From Choricystis sp. odSpoLacu1 (lineage: Eukaryota > Chlorophyta > Trebouxiophyceae), in the NCBI GenBank assembly GCA_958009055.1, contig OY253650.1:682001-746000 (forward strand): a stretch of 64,000 nucleotides of DNA. Direction: 5' to 3'. Numbering within the stretch: the first letter of the stretch is position 1; every line of letters starts with the position of its first letter. The position numbers and the translations under genes were made by a program. Positions 1 through 10,188 of the stretch are shown piece after piece. The notes below the pieces were generated by a model that saw nothing but the letters and a program-made list of their open reading frames with translations, was not told the DNA's origin and made no database searches.

Positions 1-1438
1 CCGAGGTGGCGTCGTACACAAACAACAGGCCCAGCTTGGTGACGACGTAGGCGAGGCCGTACTTGTCGGAGACGTGGAGCGCGACGGGAAAGTCGTCGGC
101 ATACTCGGGCGGAAAGAACAGTTCCGCAGCCTTCTTCAGTGCCGGCGTCCCGGGGGGCGCCCCAAGCTGCACGATGTGCAGCTTGGACGCGGCCGCCGTC
201 TTCTGGGCGAACACGATGACGGGGACGGGGGCGGCGGCGCCGGGAGGGGTGACCGCGGCAAAGGCGGCCGCGTGCGCGTCGAGCACTTGGGAGCGGCGCG
301 CGTCGCCCGACCACAGCTGCAGGACGCCGCGCACCAGGGCGGGGCGATCAGCAGCACCAGGCGCGATGCCCACCAGGGCGGCCCACTTGCCGTCCGGGGT
401 GGTGCGGTAGGAGATGATCTGGGTGGCCTCCAGCGCAGGCGCGCGGCCGAAGACCTTGACTGGGTCAGAGGCGGGGGTATTGCCGTCCCCCACCACCCAC
501 TTGTAAACCGCGGTCGCCGTCACCAGCCCCAGCTCGGTGGCGGACGTCCACTTCCAGTAGACCACGGGGTCTGCGATTTGAAAGGAGGCGACCTTGGCCT
601 TGGAGTCGAGGTCAAAAACTTGGAGCGAGTCGCCCGCCGCGCCCGCCACAGATGCCTTGAGCGCGATCCGCTTCGCGGACGCGGGCGCCATGATGGCCGA
701 GTCGGCGGTGATGGGGCGGCGCACGGGGACGGTGGGGGAGGCGAGGTCGACGATGACGACCGAGTTCTGTTGTGGGGAGGGAGGGGAGAGGGTTGGAGGT
801 GAGGGAAAGTGGGCAGGCCGAAACACGCACGCACGCCGCGTGCACCACCTTCTCTCTCCTACTCACCTGGGCGCCCGTCTCGCGCACGCAGATGAACTTG
901 TCCGACTCCATCGTCGTGTTGGTGAAGGTCACAAACTGGGGGTCGACGCCCAGTGTGGTGAGCTGTGGGAGGGGGTGGGAAGGTGCAGGAGGGAGGTCGT
1001 TGGTTGTGGGGAAAGAAAACGGTCCCTCTCTCTCGGGCGGCGCCGCCCACACGCTCCCTCTCGGTGGCTCTCGATATGCGCAGTGTGCAGCAGGCGGCCG
1101 GCGCAAGGGCGCAGACGCGCGGGTCGAGGCGTTGGGGGCCCGCGCACGCGCCAGCGATGCGCGGGGGTCGTTTGTTCCCTCCCCTCCCCAACCGTGACGG
1201 CAGCCACGCGCGGCGTGTGCAGCGTGTCCACCAGGCAGCCTGGCGCGTTGCCCACGCCATCGGTGCCCGGCAACAAGGGCGGCAGGGCACGCGGGGGGCA
1301 CCGCCCATCTGCGCGCATCGCTCCATCCAACGGAAACACACACAGAAACGGCCACCCGCTCCCCCCTTCTCCCACGCCGCGTGTGGCAAACCCACTCACG
1401 TTGAGCGCCTCCTTGAGCACGATGGGGGCGGCCGCCAT
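1..1438 (-). CDS. CLTC: Clathrin heavy chain, N-terminal part (3' portion beyond window)
   Basis: Subunit of the clathrin triskelion that coats endocytic and trans-Golgi vesicles. Three exons on the minus strand: 1400-1438, 867-962 and 1-766, the last running off the window. The protein starts MAAAPIVLKEALN; exon 2 carries the family-typical TMESDKFICVRE block and exon 3 reads RRPITADSAIMAPAS, matching the clathrin terminal-domain beta-propeller that binds adaptor clathrin-box peptides. About 300 residues are visible of a protein that is normally near 1,700. Start chosen because the exon 1 frame joins exon 2 in phase 0 across a GTGAGT...CAG intron. Divergent with the EDC4 gene. Identification is by recognised family motifs and is firm; the remainder of the gene cannot be judged. 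Confidence 0.95.
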
Positions 1439-1799
1439 CTTGGTGCTGGTGTGTTTTCCTGCGGTGGCACGGAAGGACAAGGGAGCAACCGCCTGCTGGG
1501 GGCTGGTGTGCTGACGAGGGCGCGAGGGCTCCGGCGAAGGTGCCCACGCGGCGGGCTTCGCAGGCAGCGACCGCGCCGCGTGTGAGCGGGAGGAGAGGGG
1601 GCGCGGACGAGGGGAGAACGCACCAGAGGCAGATTGGCGAAGAGTGAGATTGAAACGTTTTCCGTCACTCCTCTCTCGTTCTCGCGCGCCACGCGCCTCT
1701 TGTCCCAACCACCGCGCGCGCCTTGTGCCTCTCAACTATAAGCGGCTCATTGCTCACACGCGCGCCCGGCCCACACGCACACCCACACACTCATCAAGA
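1439..1799. promoter_or_regulatory. Divergent intergenic region between CLTC and EDC4
   Basis: A 361-bp gap between two genes transcribed away from each other, so it should hold both promoters. A TATA-like ctataagc lies at 1736-1743, about 57 bp before the EDC4 start. No other motif was recognised. Confidence 0.4.
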
Positions 1800-4700
1800 A
1801 TGGCCGGCCGCTTTTCGCAGCTGCTGAGAAGCATGAAGCCGCCCACGCCCGCGGCGCCCGGGTCGGACAGCGTGAGTGTGGGGTGTGGGGTGTGTTGGAG
1901 TGGGGGTGGGGGAGTGGAGGGAGGGGAGGGGAGGCGGGGAGGGGCGACGGAGTGACGGCGGCGAGGGGGGGTCGAGGCCGGCGAATGCAGGGCTGGGCCT
2001 GCTGTCTGCGCGCACCCACACGCACACACGCTGGCAGTGTGTGCGTGTGGGATTGCCACCTACCCAGACACAATCCATGTCGACCAGACGCCGTGGCCAC
2101 GGTTGCGCGACCGCCAACACACAACTCGGCCCGCAAAAACTGATCCCCCGTTCCCCATCCCCCCCCTCTCCCCCTCCAGCAACCACCGCCCTCTGCCGCC
2201 TCATCCGACACTGGCGGCAGCGCCGCCCCAGAAGCCGTGTCCCTGCGCCCGGGTGGCGGGCCCGCGTCCGGCCTGCCGCCCCCGCCTCCCTCCTCTGAGC
2301 TGGAGGCCAAGGTCATGCGGTCCGCCGCGGCGGACGCAGTGGAGAGCGCGCTGGGTGAGTGTGTGTGTGTGTGTTTGGGGGGCGAGAAGCGTCTGTTTTC
2401 TCTGGCTTGTGGGGAGGCCAACCAACCAACCAAACCAACCCTCCTTCTCTCACTCCCCAGGCCGTGCCGACGGCGCCATAGCCCCCCCCCGCATCCTGGG
2501 GGACGCCCTGGGAGCATCTCCCTTCACTATCACCCTGGACGCCGCGTCCTCCCCCCCCCAAGCCGCGGCAGAGACTGTCACTGTCTACCAAAGCGACCCG
2601 TCCCACCACCCCCGCCGCTGCGCCGCCGCCACTGCGGCCGTCATGGCGTACGGCCTGCGCACGGGGGCGGTGAGGCTGCTGGCTCGCGGGTCGTCGGAGC
2701 GGGCGCTAGCCAAGGGGCATGACGCGCCGATTGTTGACATCGCGTTTGGGCCCTCCGATTCCGATGCCTCCTCCGACACCGCCTCCCGCGCCCTGCTGGC
2801 CACCGTGGACGGGGCCGGCATTGCCGGCATCTGGGCGGTGGCGGGCGGCGGTGGCGCCCCCCTGGAGGCAGCGTGTGCGGCGCTCGTCGCGCCGCACGCT
2901 GCGGCCGGGGCGGCCCCCGCCACCCGTGCAGTCGCGTGGCACCCCAAAGTGGCCGGCCTGCTCGCCCTCTCGGCCGGTCCCGACGTCCTCCTGCTGGATG
3001 TGGCGTCCGTAGCTGAGACGCGGGCGGCGGGTGGGGCGGCCCCCACCCCCACGCGCATCGGCGGCGGCGCGCCCTCGACCGACGGCCACGCGTCCCTGCC
3101 CCACACCGCCCCCTCCGCCGTCACCGCGCTCGCCTTCTCCCCCTCTGGCTCCCACCTGGCCGCCGGCCGGGATGACGGCAGCGTGAGCATGTGGAGCCTG
3201 CCGGGTGGGGGGGATGCCGCGGACGCGGTGGACGCCGCGGCCGCCGCGCGCGCGGCCGTGTCCATCCCCACCGCCACCACCCCCATCACGGGCGCCGAGT
3301 TTGTGCCGCTGGGGGGGCGCCCCGTCCTCGTCGTCGCCGCGGACGGCGTGCTGGCACTGGTGGACGCTGTGGCGGGCACGTCGCTGGCCAGTGTGGCGGT
3401 GGTTGGGAGCGACGGCGCGCCCGCGCCGCTCACCGCGCTCGCGGTCGGCGCGCCGCCGCCCGGATCCACCCTGCCCCCCCTGGCCGTCGCGTCAGCGCAT
3501 GCAGCGGGCGAGCTGGTGGCCATCACGCTGACGGCTGACGGGCGCGCCCCCGCGGCTGCTGCCCGGCTGCGCGCGGCGGTGCTGTCTGCATCGATTGCGC
3601 CTGCCGCGCCGTGGGCCACCTTGCTGACTGTGCAGCCGGACGCCGTCAACCTGCTGACCGTAGATGCTGCGGCTGCTGCGGCCGCCGTGGGGGCGCCCCC
3701 GCGTGCTGTGTCGGCGCCGAAGTGCGCGCCAGCACCGCCGGCGGCCAGCGCGCCCGCTTCGGGCACGTCGTCGCCCAAGCCGCCGCCGCCCAAACCAGCC
3801 CCCCCTCCCAAGGCCACCGTCTCGCTCACCCGCCTGCTGACGCCGTCCCAGTTGATGGGGGGCGCGTCCCCTCGGTTGGGGGCGCGCGCCGCATCGGGGG
3901 ATGGTGCGACTGTGGCCCCTCCGCTGCGCTCGCACACTGCGTCGCCGGCTCCTCCGCCGCACGCTCCCGTCGTGGCAGCCGCGCCACCCTCGGCCACCGC
4001 GATCACCTCCATGGACGCAGCCGCCATTGCCGCCATCGTGCGGGACGAGGTGCGCGCCGAGGGCGCCCGCGCCGCGCTTGCGCACGAGGCGGCCGCCGCG
4101 CGCCTGCTCGACGCCGCTGCCCGGTTCGCGGCCGACGACCGCGCCGCCCTGGTCGTCGCTGAGCACGCCGCCATGGAGAAGGTGCTGGCCACCGTGTCGG
4201 CCAGCGTCAACCGCGACCTGCCCGCCAAGCTGGTGGCTGCCCTGGGCGGCGCCAACAACGGTGGGGGCGTGTCTGGTGACGCGCTGGCTGCCGCACTGTC
4301 CGCGCCGCCCGCCGCGGCCGTGCTGCAAGGCGCCGTCGCTTCCGCCGTCGACGCTGCCCTGCCGTCCGCCCTGGCGACTGCCCTGGGCCCCGCCTTCAGG
4401 TATGCCTTTGAGGGCACCATTGTGCCCCGCTTCGAGGCGGCGTGCCGTGAACTGTTTGCCCAGGTGCAGGCCACGTTTGAGGGTGGCCTATCTGAACACC
4501 TCTCCGCCGCGGGTGGCGCGTCCGCTGAGACAGCGGCCTCGTTACGCTCCACGACGAACAAGCTGACCGCTGCCGTGGACACGCTGCAAAGTGATGTCGC
4601 CACCACCCAGAGAGCTGTGGCAGCGGCGGCCGCGGCGGTCGCGACCGCTGCCGCGCGCGCGCCCGCCCCCTCCCGCGCCTCTCCCGCCGCCGCCGCCGAC

Positions 4701-5123
4701 CCGCGGGCCACGGTGGACGCCCTGCTGACCGCGGGTGATTTTGGGGCCGCCCTGGAGGCCGCCCTGGAGGCGGGTGACGTGGATGTCGTGGCCTCTGTCG
4801 CGGCCCGGGTCGACGCGTCAGCGCTCGCCGACGGTGGCACTGCCGCCACCCTCTCCCAGGCCGCCCTCCTGTCCCTGCTGCAGCAGCTGGGGTCCGACCT
4901 GGACCGCGACACAGAGACCAAGCTGGCCTGGGTGCGGGAGGCGGCGCTGGCGCTGGCCCCGCGCGACGCGTCGCTGGGCACGCACGCGCGCCCGACGCTC
5001 GCGACGCTGCTCGACCACTTGAAACGCGTCGCCAGTGGGGCCGGTGGCGTGTCCTCCGGGGCGGCGTCCCAGGCGCGGCTGGCGGTGCACGTGGTCAACT
5101 CGCTGCTGCACCAGTGTGCGTGA
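1800..5123 (+). CDS. EDC4: Enhancer of mRNA-decapping protein 4 / Varicose homologue
   Basis: Scaffold of the cytoplasmic mRNA-decapping complex that links DCP2 and DCP1 in processing bodies. Exons 1800-1871, 2180-2354 and 2461-5123 give 969 residues. Around residues 140-460 is a WD40-type propeller opening with AYGLRTGAVRLL and DGAGIAGIWAV, closely resembling the Ge-1/Varicose propeller. A proline- and alanine-rich linker follows, then a helical region with heptad-like Ala repeats (about 620-800), and from about 829 the conserved C-terminal domain ending in WVREAALAL...LDHLKRV. The protein is shorter than animal EDC4 (about 1,400 aa), mostly in the linker. Start chosen as the first ATG of the frame that splices in phase. 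The stop codon is fused to a (GA)n tract. Convergent with the ODR-4-like gene. Firm for family. Confidence 0.88.
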
Positions 5124-5148
5124 GAGAGAGAGAGAGAGAGAGAGAGAA
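5121..5148 (+). repeat. (GA)n microsatellite overlapping the EDC4 stop codon
   Basis: The TGA stop is immediately followed by about twelve GA dinucleotides. It therefore forms the first bases of the 3' UTR. An AATAAA-like stretch follows near 5179, in the 80-bp gap shared with the convergent gene. Confidence 0.85.
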
Positions 5149-5203
5149 GTGTGGGGGGAAAGAGGAGAGGGTTGCAAATCAATAAAAAACACCGTTTCCG
5201 CCT

Positions 5204-6619
5204 TCACTCTCCACCGACCGTGTCCAGGCCTGCTGCCGCCGCGTCCCCCGCCCCGCCAGCCGCACGCAGCACGAGGGCCGCCACCACGGCGGCGGCCGCC
5301 ACCAGCAGGGCGGCGATGATGGCGATTGCTTGAGTCGGGGGAGGCGCGGTTGTGGTGGCGCGGGCAGGCGCAGCAGCCTCTGTCGCAGCCTTCCGCGCCA
5401 CCGCGGCCGGCGGCGCGCTCCTGGCTGCCGCCTCGCCAAACACCACGTCCGCCGCGCCCAGCCCTGCCCGGCCCAGCAGCTGCTCTGACGCATCTGCCGC
5501 GGCCAGAACGTCGTCATCCACCGAGCCGCCGGGAGGGGCGAGTTCACCGACGGTGATTGGGGGCGCGAGCGTCCACCACGCGCGCCGCGCGAGTGAGTGG
5601 GCAGCGGAGCCCCTGCCCGCCGGCGGGGGGGGCGCCAGCACGCCCACACCCTCACCCGCGTCCTCTGCGTCGCGGGAGGCGGAGGACAGGCGGGCGGCAA
5701 GGGTGGAGGCCACATCGGCCGCAAGGGAGGCGACGACGTCGGCGCCGGTGTCGCGGTCGTGGGCCACCGCACGCGCGCGCACCCACCCGCCCAGCCGCAC
5801 GGTGGCGGTGGAGGCGTCACCACCACCACCACCACACGACCAGGCGCCATCGCAGGCGGCGGGGGGCAGCAGGTCGATGGCCACGCCGCCGCCGTCGGGG
5901 GCGGGGGTGCCCGCGGCGAGCGCGGGCGCGGCGGGCGTGGTCGGCGCCAGGGGCGTCCCACTCACGACAGCCACCGAGGCTGCCGCGCGGGTGGCTTCCG
6001 AGGTCACAGCAGCACGCAGAGCTTTCAGTACAGACGCGTCCCCGTGTGAAACGGGGGCCAGGGCGGCCAGAGGGTAGGCCGACGTCACAGCTGTCAGCGT
6101 CGCCATCACCTTGCCAAACCTCACTTCAGACGGCTTGGCGTCCCCCGCCGACACCTCGCGCAAGGCCAGTTTGCGCGTGTCGCAGCACACGCCCAGCAAC
6201 AGGCCCACCGGGGACAGGGGGGGGCCGTCGGGGGAGGGGGTCGTTGCCACGGCCCACGCCGCTGCCAGTCCCTCCCCTGCAGCCGCCAGCCCGCCCCCCA
6301 CAAACGCGTACACGCCCACCACGACCACGCCACCCGGCAGCAGGGCCGCCACTTGGCGCGCGTGCTCGGCCAGCAGGTCGGTGTCGACCGTGGCTTTTGG
6401 GGGGGGGCGCTTGGCATTGGCTGGAGCGCCGCCCGCAGGCGCAGTCAACGGAGCCGCCCCCCCCACCGAGGGCGTGGGGATGACGGCCGCCACGAACGAC
6501 CGTTTGGCGGACACGCGGCCGACCAGGAGGCCGGCTTGGGATTTGACGCCTGATGGGAGTAGTTTCGAGAACAAGTGCGCCTCTACGCTGTCGTCGATGA
6601 CGACGGAGCGGGGGGCCAT
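5204..6619 (-). CDS. ODR-4-like membrane protein
   Basis: Single-exon gene of 471 residues. The N-terminus (VVIDDSVEAHLFSKLL...AGLLVGRVSAKRSFVAAVIPTP) and the overall architecture, a soluble lumen/cytosol-facing body followed by one hydrophobic segment near the C-terminus (about residues 431-451, AIIAALLVAAAAVVAALVL), match the ODR-4 family. In animals ODR-4 acts in the ER in folding and trafficking of membrane receptors; the role in algae is unknown. Start is the ATG at 6617-6619, where similarity begins; the frame is open further upstream but that part is (GT)n/(AC)n low-complexity sequence. Divergent with the DUF1997 gene. A strong potential hairpin sits 3 nt upstream of the start codon. 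Confidence 0.65.
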   Translation of the reverse strand: MAPRSVVIDDSVEAHLFSKLLPSGVKSQAGLLVGRVSAKRSFVAAVIPTPSVGGAAPLTAPAGGAPANAKRPPPKATVDTDLLAEHARQVAALLPGGVVVVGVYAFVGGGLAAAGEGLAAAWAVATTPSPDGPPLSPVGLLLGVCCDTRKLALREVSAGDAKPSEVRFGKVMATLTAVTSAYPLAALAPVSHGDASVLKALRAAVTSEATRAAASVAVVSGTPLAPTTPAAPALAAGTPAPDGGGVAIDLLPPAACDGAWSCGGGGGDASTATVRLGGWVRARAVAHDRDTGADVVASLAADVASTLAARLSSASRDAEDAGEGVGVLAPPPPAGRGSAAHSLARRAWWTLAPPITVGELAPPGGSVDDDVLAAADASEQLLGRAGLGAADVVFGEAAARSAPPAAVARKAATEAAAPARATTTAPPPTQAIAIIAALLVAAAAVVAALVLRAAGGAGDAAAAGLDTVGGE

Positions 6620-6840
6620 GGTTGTGTGTGTGTGTGTGTGGATGGCGTGCACACACACACACACACAGGCGGGCGTGGCGCGGGGCGAGGAATCAAACGC
6701 CGGGGACGATTGAGAAGTGTTTGTTACGATTGACGTCCCACAGAGAGACCGACGCGAATTTGCTCTGCGCCGGTGTCCCTGTTTTGTCGGGGGGGGGCGC
6801 CTCCACACACGTCTCTCGCACAGCCCCTCCGCTGCTCACC
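6620..6840. promoter_or_regulatory. Divergent region with (TG)n/(AC)n inverted repeat at the ODR-4-like start codon
   Basis: 221 bp separate two divergent starts. An alternating TG tract (about 6623-6640) and an AC tract (about 6650-6667) are perfectly complementary with a loop of about nine bases. In the ODR-4-like mRNA this would be a roughly 17-bp stem ending 3 nt before the AUG. No other motif is recognised. Confidence 0.6.
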
Positions 6841-7702
6841 ATGCGGCCCACCATGGCCGCACGAGCCACCCCCTCGGGCGTGACGCCGAGCGTGGCGACT
6901 CGGTCAACGCCGTCGCCCCCGCTGCCCGCGCGCGGCCCGCCCCTGCACAACCCTGTGCGCCTGACCGCCCGCCGCAAACACACGATGCCGGTCAAGGTGA
7001 GACGGTCTTGACAGGAGACACAAGAAAGGGGGGCGTGAGACACGCGGAGTGCCAATGTCCCGAGACACTGACCCACAACCTCAACCACACACACACACCC
7101 AGGACGCCGGCGGCCCCGCCTCCCTGCACACCTACATGTCGCTGCCTCCAACGGCCTACTCTGCGCTAGACCCGTCGAACATCACGCGATGCCCCTCATC
7201 CCGCGACGGCGCGGCCTTTAGGCTGAGGGTGCCTCGTGCGCAGCTGTTGTCAGTGTACCTGGAGCCGACGGTCACAGTCAACGTGGCGGGCGTGCCTGCG
7301 CCAGATGGCAAAGATGGCTTGGCCGCTGTCAACCTGACGAGCACGCGGTGCGAGCTGCAGGGCAGCCCCCTCGTCGCGTCGCTGCGCATCGACGAGCGTT
7401 TCGCGCTCTCGTTTGACGCCACCCTGACGTGGCGGGCGGCAAGTGGACCCAGCGGAGGCCCCGCCAGCCTGACCGCCGACATCACGAGCCTCGACGTGTG
7501 GGCTGAGCCTGTGGGTCCGTTTGTGCTGATCCCGCGGTCTGCGCTGGCTGCAGCAGGCGACGCCCTCCTATCCCGCCTCCTGGCCCTGCTCCTCCCCAGC
7601 TTCCTCTCCCTGCTAGCTGACGACTATGTGCGGTGGAGCACGGACGCCGCCTACAGAGCCGCGCGCAGCGGGGTCGAGGAGGCTGTCGGTGCTGCGCGGT
7701 GA
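6841..7702 (+). CDS. DUF1997 family protein, probably plastid-targeted
   Basis: Exons 6841-6996 and 7103-7702 encode 251 residues. The first exon is rich in R, S, T, P and A with almost no acidic residues, as expected of a plastid transit peptide. The second exon shows the DUF1997 pattern: YSALDP near its start, RLRVPRAQL..YLEPTVTVNV, SFDATLTW, and near the end GPFVLIPRSALAAAG followed by LLPSFLSLLADDYVRW. The family is found in cyanobacteria and photosynthetic eukaryotes; no reaction is established. A TGTAA pentamer lies 51 nt past the stop. Family assignment fairly firm, function unknown. Confidence 0.78.
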
Positions 7703-7752
7703 CACAAAAAACGTCTTCCGGTTTTATTTTCTTGTTTAGGGACAATTCTTTG

Positions 7753-7757
7753 TGTAA
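7753..7757 (+). terminator. Putative TGTAA polyadenylation signal (DUF1997 gene)
   Basis: TGTAA 51 nt after the stop codon in an A/T-richer 3' UTR. TGTAA is the known green-algal polyadenylation signal; use here is inferred. Confidence 0.5.
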
Positions 7758-7788
7758 CAAACAAAAACACGCACACACACACACACAC

Positions 7789-8829
7789 TCACACGTCTGG
7801 TCCACTCTCTCCATACAGTGCCTGCGCCAGGGCGCTCCCCACGCCGGGCGTCAGGGCCGCCATCAGAAGCGCGCCCGCGGTTGCAACATTGAACGACTCC
7901 ACCGCGTCACCTTCCCCACCCGCCCCTGTCGCCATGGGGATGGCAACCGAGGCAGCGATCGCAGACAGTGCTGGAGACACGCCCCGCCGCTCGGCGCCCA
8001 GGATGAGCAGCGCGCCGCGGGCTGTGCGCGGCACGGCGGGGCCGCTGTGTGGTGAAGCACCGACCTCCGCCGCCACCAGCGCCAGCCCCAGCCTGTCTGC
8101 CAGTGCTGTCGCGGTGGTCACATCGCGCGCCCGCGCGTGGGGCAGGCGGAACACGGCCCCCCTCGCTGCACGCAGCGCGCGCGGGCCGTGCGGGTCGGCA
8201 CACCCTGGGAGCAGCAGCAGGCCATCCCACCCCAGCGCCAGGGCGGCACGGGCTAGGGTGCCCACGTTGCCTGGATCCTGGACACCATCCAGGGCCAACA
8301 CTCGGCGGAAGGACGGGTCGCGGGGTGGGGGAGGGGAGGCTGAGGAGTCGAGCAACCACGCCGCTTCAGTCGGCGCGTCGACAACAGCCGCTGCAGACGC
8401 GGCAGCAGCGCCACCGTCGCCCCCGCCATCAGCATTAGACACGCCAGCCAGCTTGGTCAGCACGGGTGGCGAGGCGTACAGGGTGCGGCCAGCGCTAGCT
8501 GCCGCGCACGCGAGGCGGGGCGGCGGCTGCGAGTCGGCCAGCAACACGACTGCGCGCGCGCTTGCGCCGCCTCCCGGCCCGCAGCACTCGGCCACCAGGT
8601 CGCCACCTGTGATCAGCATGGCGCCCGTGTCGACGCGTGCGGCGCGTGAGTCGCGGAGGCGGACGCAGGCTTTGACAAAGGGGTTGGTCGGCGCGGAGAG
8701 CGTCGTGCCGGGCGGGGGCAGGGGGAGGGTGGCGGCGGCGTGTGTGGAGGTGGCGCATCGTGTGCGGTGTCGCAGGGAGCGGGTAGCGACGCGGGCAGAG
8801 GCCTGCGCTGCTGTGACGGCGGCCGACAT
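7789..8829 (-). CDS. SPOUT-class RNA 2'-O-methyltransferase (SpoU/TrmH family)
   Basis: Predicted to methylate ribose 2'-OH groups of rRNA or tRNA using S-adenosylmethionine. Uninterrupted 346-residue frame. The three SpoU motifs are visible: LALDGVQDPGNVGTLARAA (about 180-200), LILGAERRGVSP (about 273), and VAIPMATG...ESFNVATAGALLMAAL (about 295-325), which together form the SAM-binding trefoil knot. The N-terminal ~60 residues are R/A/T-rich and may target the protein to plastid or mitochondrion; a substrate-binding SpoU_sub_bind-like region lies before the catalytic domain. Start at the ATG 8827-8829, which precedes the targeting-like sequence; an upstream in-frame ATG would add only 31 atypical residues. 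Divergent with the unknown gene at 9033. Substrate RNA cannot be told. Confidence 0.85.
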   Translation of the reverse strand: MSAAVTAAQASARVATRSLRHRTRCATSTHAAATLPLPPPGTTLSAPTNPFVKACVRLRDSRAARVDTGAMLITGGDLVAECCGPGGGASARAVVLLADSQPPPRLACAAASAGRTLYASPPVLTKLAGVSNADGGGDGGAAAASAAAVVDAPTEAAWLLDSSASPPPPRDPSFRRVLALDGVQDPGNVGTLARAALALGWDGLLLLPGCADPHGPRALRAARGAVFRLPHARARDVTTATALADRLGLALVAAEVGASPHSGPAVPRTARGALLILGAERRGVSPALSAIAASVAIPMATGAGGEGDAVESFNVATAGALLMAALTPGVGSALAQALYGESGPDV

Positions 8830-9032
8830 GTGGGAGAGGGGAAAGAGGCAAGAGAGACGCGAAGGAAAAAACATCGGCATCTCGTTCCAAATTCGACGCG
8901 CATTTTTTGTTTCACTCTTCAAGCGCCAGCCTCCTGCCCCCCGGGTCGCACGCCACGCTTGCCACAGCAGCGTGTGTTAGACAGTCACCCCTCCACCCGT
9001 GACGGGAGACAGCGGCTCCTCCAACCGCCGCG

Positions 9033-9997
9033 ATGGCAGCGCCGCGCGACTGGCGCCGCCGCGCGACGATGCCGCTCGACCAGGTGCGTCGGAAAACCCC
9101 ACACCCGCTCGTGGGATGCGCACAACGCCCACCTGTATCGATGGATTGGATTGATACGCATGGTCCTGGAGGGCAGGAGGGAGGAGGCGACGCTCCGTGT
9201 GTGTGCCTCGGCCGCGATTCGAGGGCGTTTTCGCGCGAAGCACGGTTTTTTCGACGCAACACGAAAAACCTGTCACCACCCTCACCACCGCCCCTCCCCC
9301 GCAACACACACCACCCCAGGCTCTCTCCTCCCGCCTCGTCCTCGACTCCAAGCGCCGCCACATCATTCTGCCTCCTGGCGGCGCCGCTGCCCCGCCGCCG
9401 CGCACACCCTCTCCTCTTGCACCCGCGGCCGCCGCAGCTGCTGCGGCTGCCGCCTCCACCGCCGCCCGCTGGCCCGCGGCGCGGCCGCCCCACGCTCGCC
9501 CCTCGAGCCCAGCGGCTCGAGCGGCAGCGTTGCGCGCCGCCGCGCCCCCTGTCGCCGGCACCAAGCGCCGGTCTGCAACGCCGCCCGCACGCCTGCCGCC
9601 CGCGCTGGCGCCGCCCGCGCCCGCCCGCCCCGCGTCCGCGGACGGGGTGCGCACGTACAAAATTGTGTCGTTTGGGCCGCCCCCTGCCGTCGTCAAACGA
9701 GCGCGCAAGGCGGGGCGGCCACCCCTGCCGCCGCCGCCTGTGCCGCCAGCCGCGGCTGCCGCCACGCCACCCCGGCCACCGCGCCCGCTGTCTGCGCGCC
9801 AGTTGCCGCCTCTGCCGCCTCGACGGTTGAACTATGGGGGCAAGGGAGGCGCGGTGATGGTGGAGCGTGGCGCTGGCACGGTGGTTCCTCCCTCCACCGC
9901 ACTGCCGACCACTCAACCGCGGCGCGCGCTGACTGGGTCGACGCGAGGGTGGAGAGCGTTGGTGCTGGGGCGGGCCCAGGGGCAGCGTGAAGGGTGA
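9033..9997 (+). CDS. Unknown alanine/proline-rich basic protein
   Basis: Exons 9033-9083 and 9320-9997 encode 242 residues; not recognised. The start reads MAAPRDWRRRATMPLDQ and after the intron LDSKRRHIILPPGG. The rest is dominated by Ala, Pro and Arg, with one less biased island, VRTYKIVSFGPPPAVVKRARKAGRPP at about 125-150, that looks like the only segment able to hold a conserved motif; K/R clusters there could be a nuclear signal. Codon usage and the G-rich to C-rich intron fit neighbouring genes, and a TGTAA follows the stop by about 50 nt, so I believe the gene is real, though splicing is inferred from signals alone. Confidence 0.5.
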
Positions 9998-10047
9998 GGT
10001 GTGTGTTGTCTCCCGTCTTTCTCGTCCCCAAAACACCAACCTCTCTT

Positions 10048-10052
10048 TGTAA
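10048..10052 (+). terminator. Putative TGTAA polyadenylation signal
   Basis: TGTAA 51 nt downstream of the stop at 9997, the same spacing as in the DUF1997 gene. Confidence 0.5.
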
Positions 10053-10188
10053 AAGGAACTGACACTTTTTGAAAATTGCAATCAGATCAAGCCCCCCCGT
10101 GTGTGCCTCGGAGAAAGAAGATAATGTTAAACACTTATCGTGTTTAACGCTATATTCTTTCCCCCGTTGGGTTTGTGGGGGGTGTCAG

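Noticed and set aside
2585..5182. 865-codon open frame antisense to EDC4
   Set aside because: Produced by the very high GC and strong codon bias; sequence is low-complexity Ala/Ser/Thr and antisense to a well-conserved gene.
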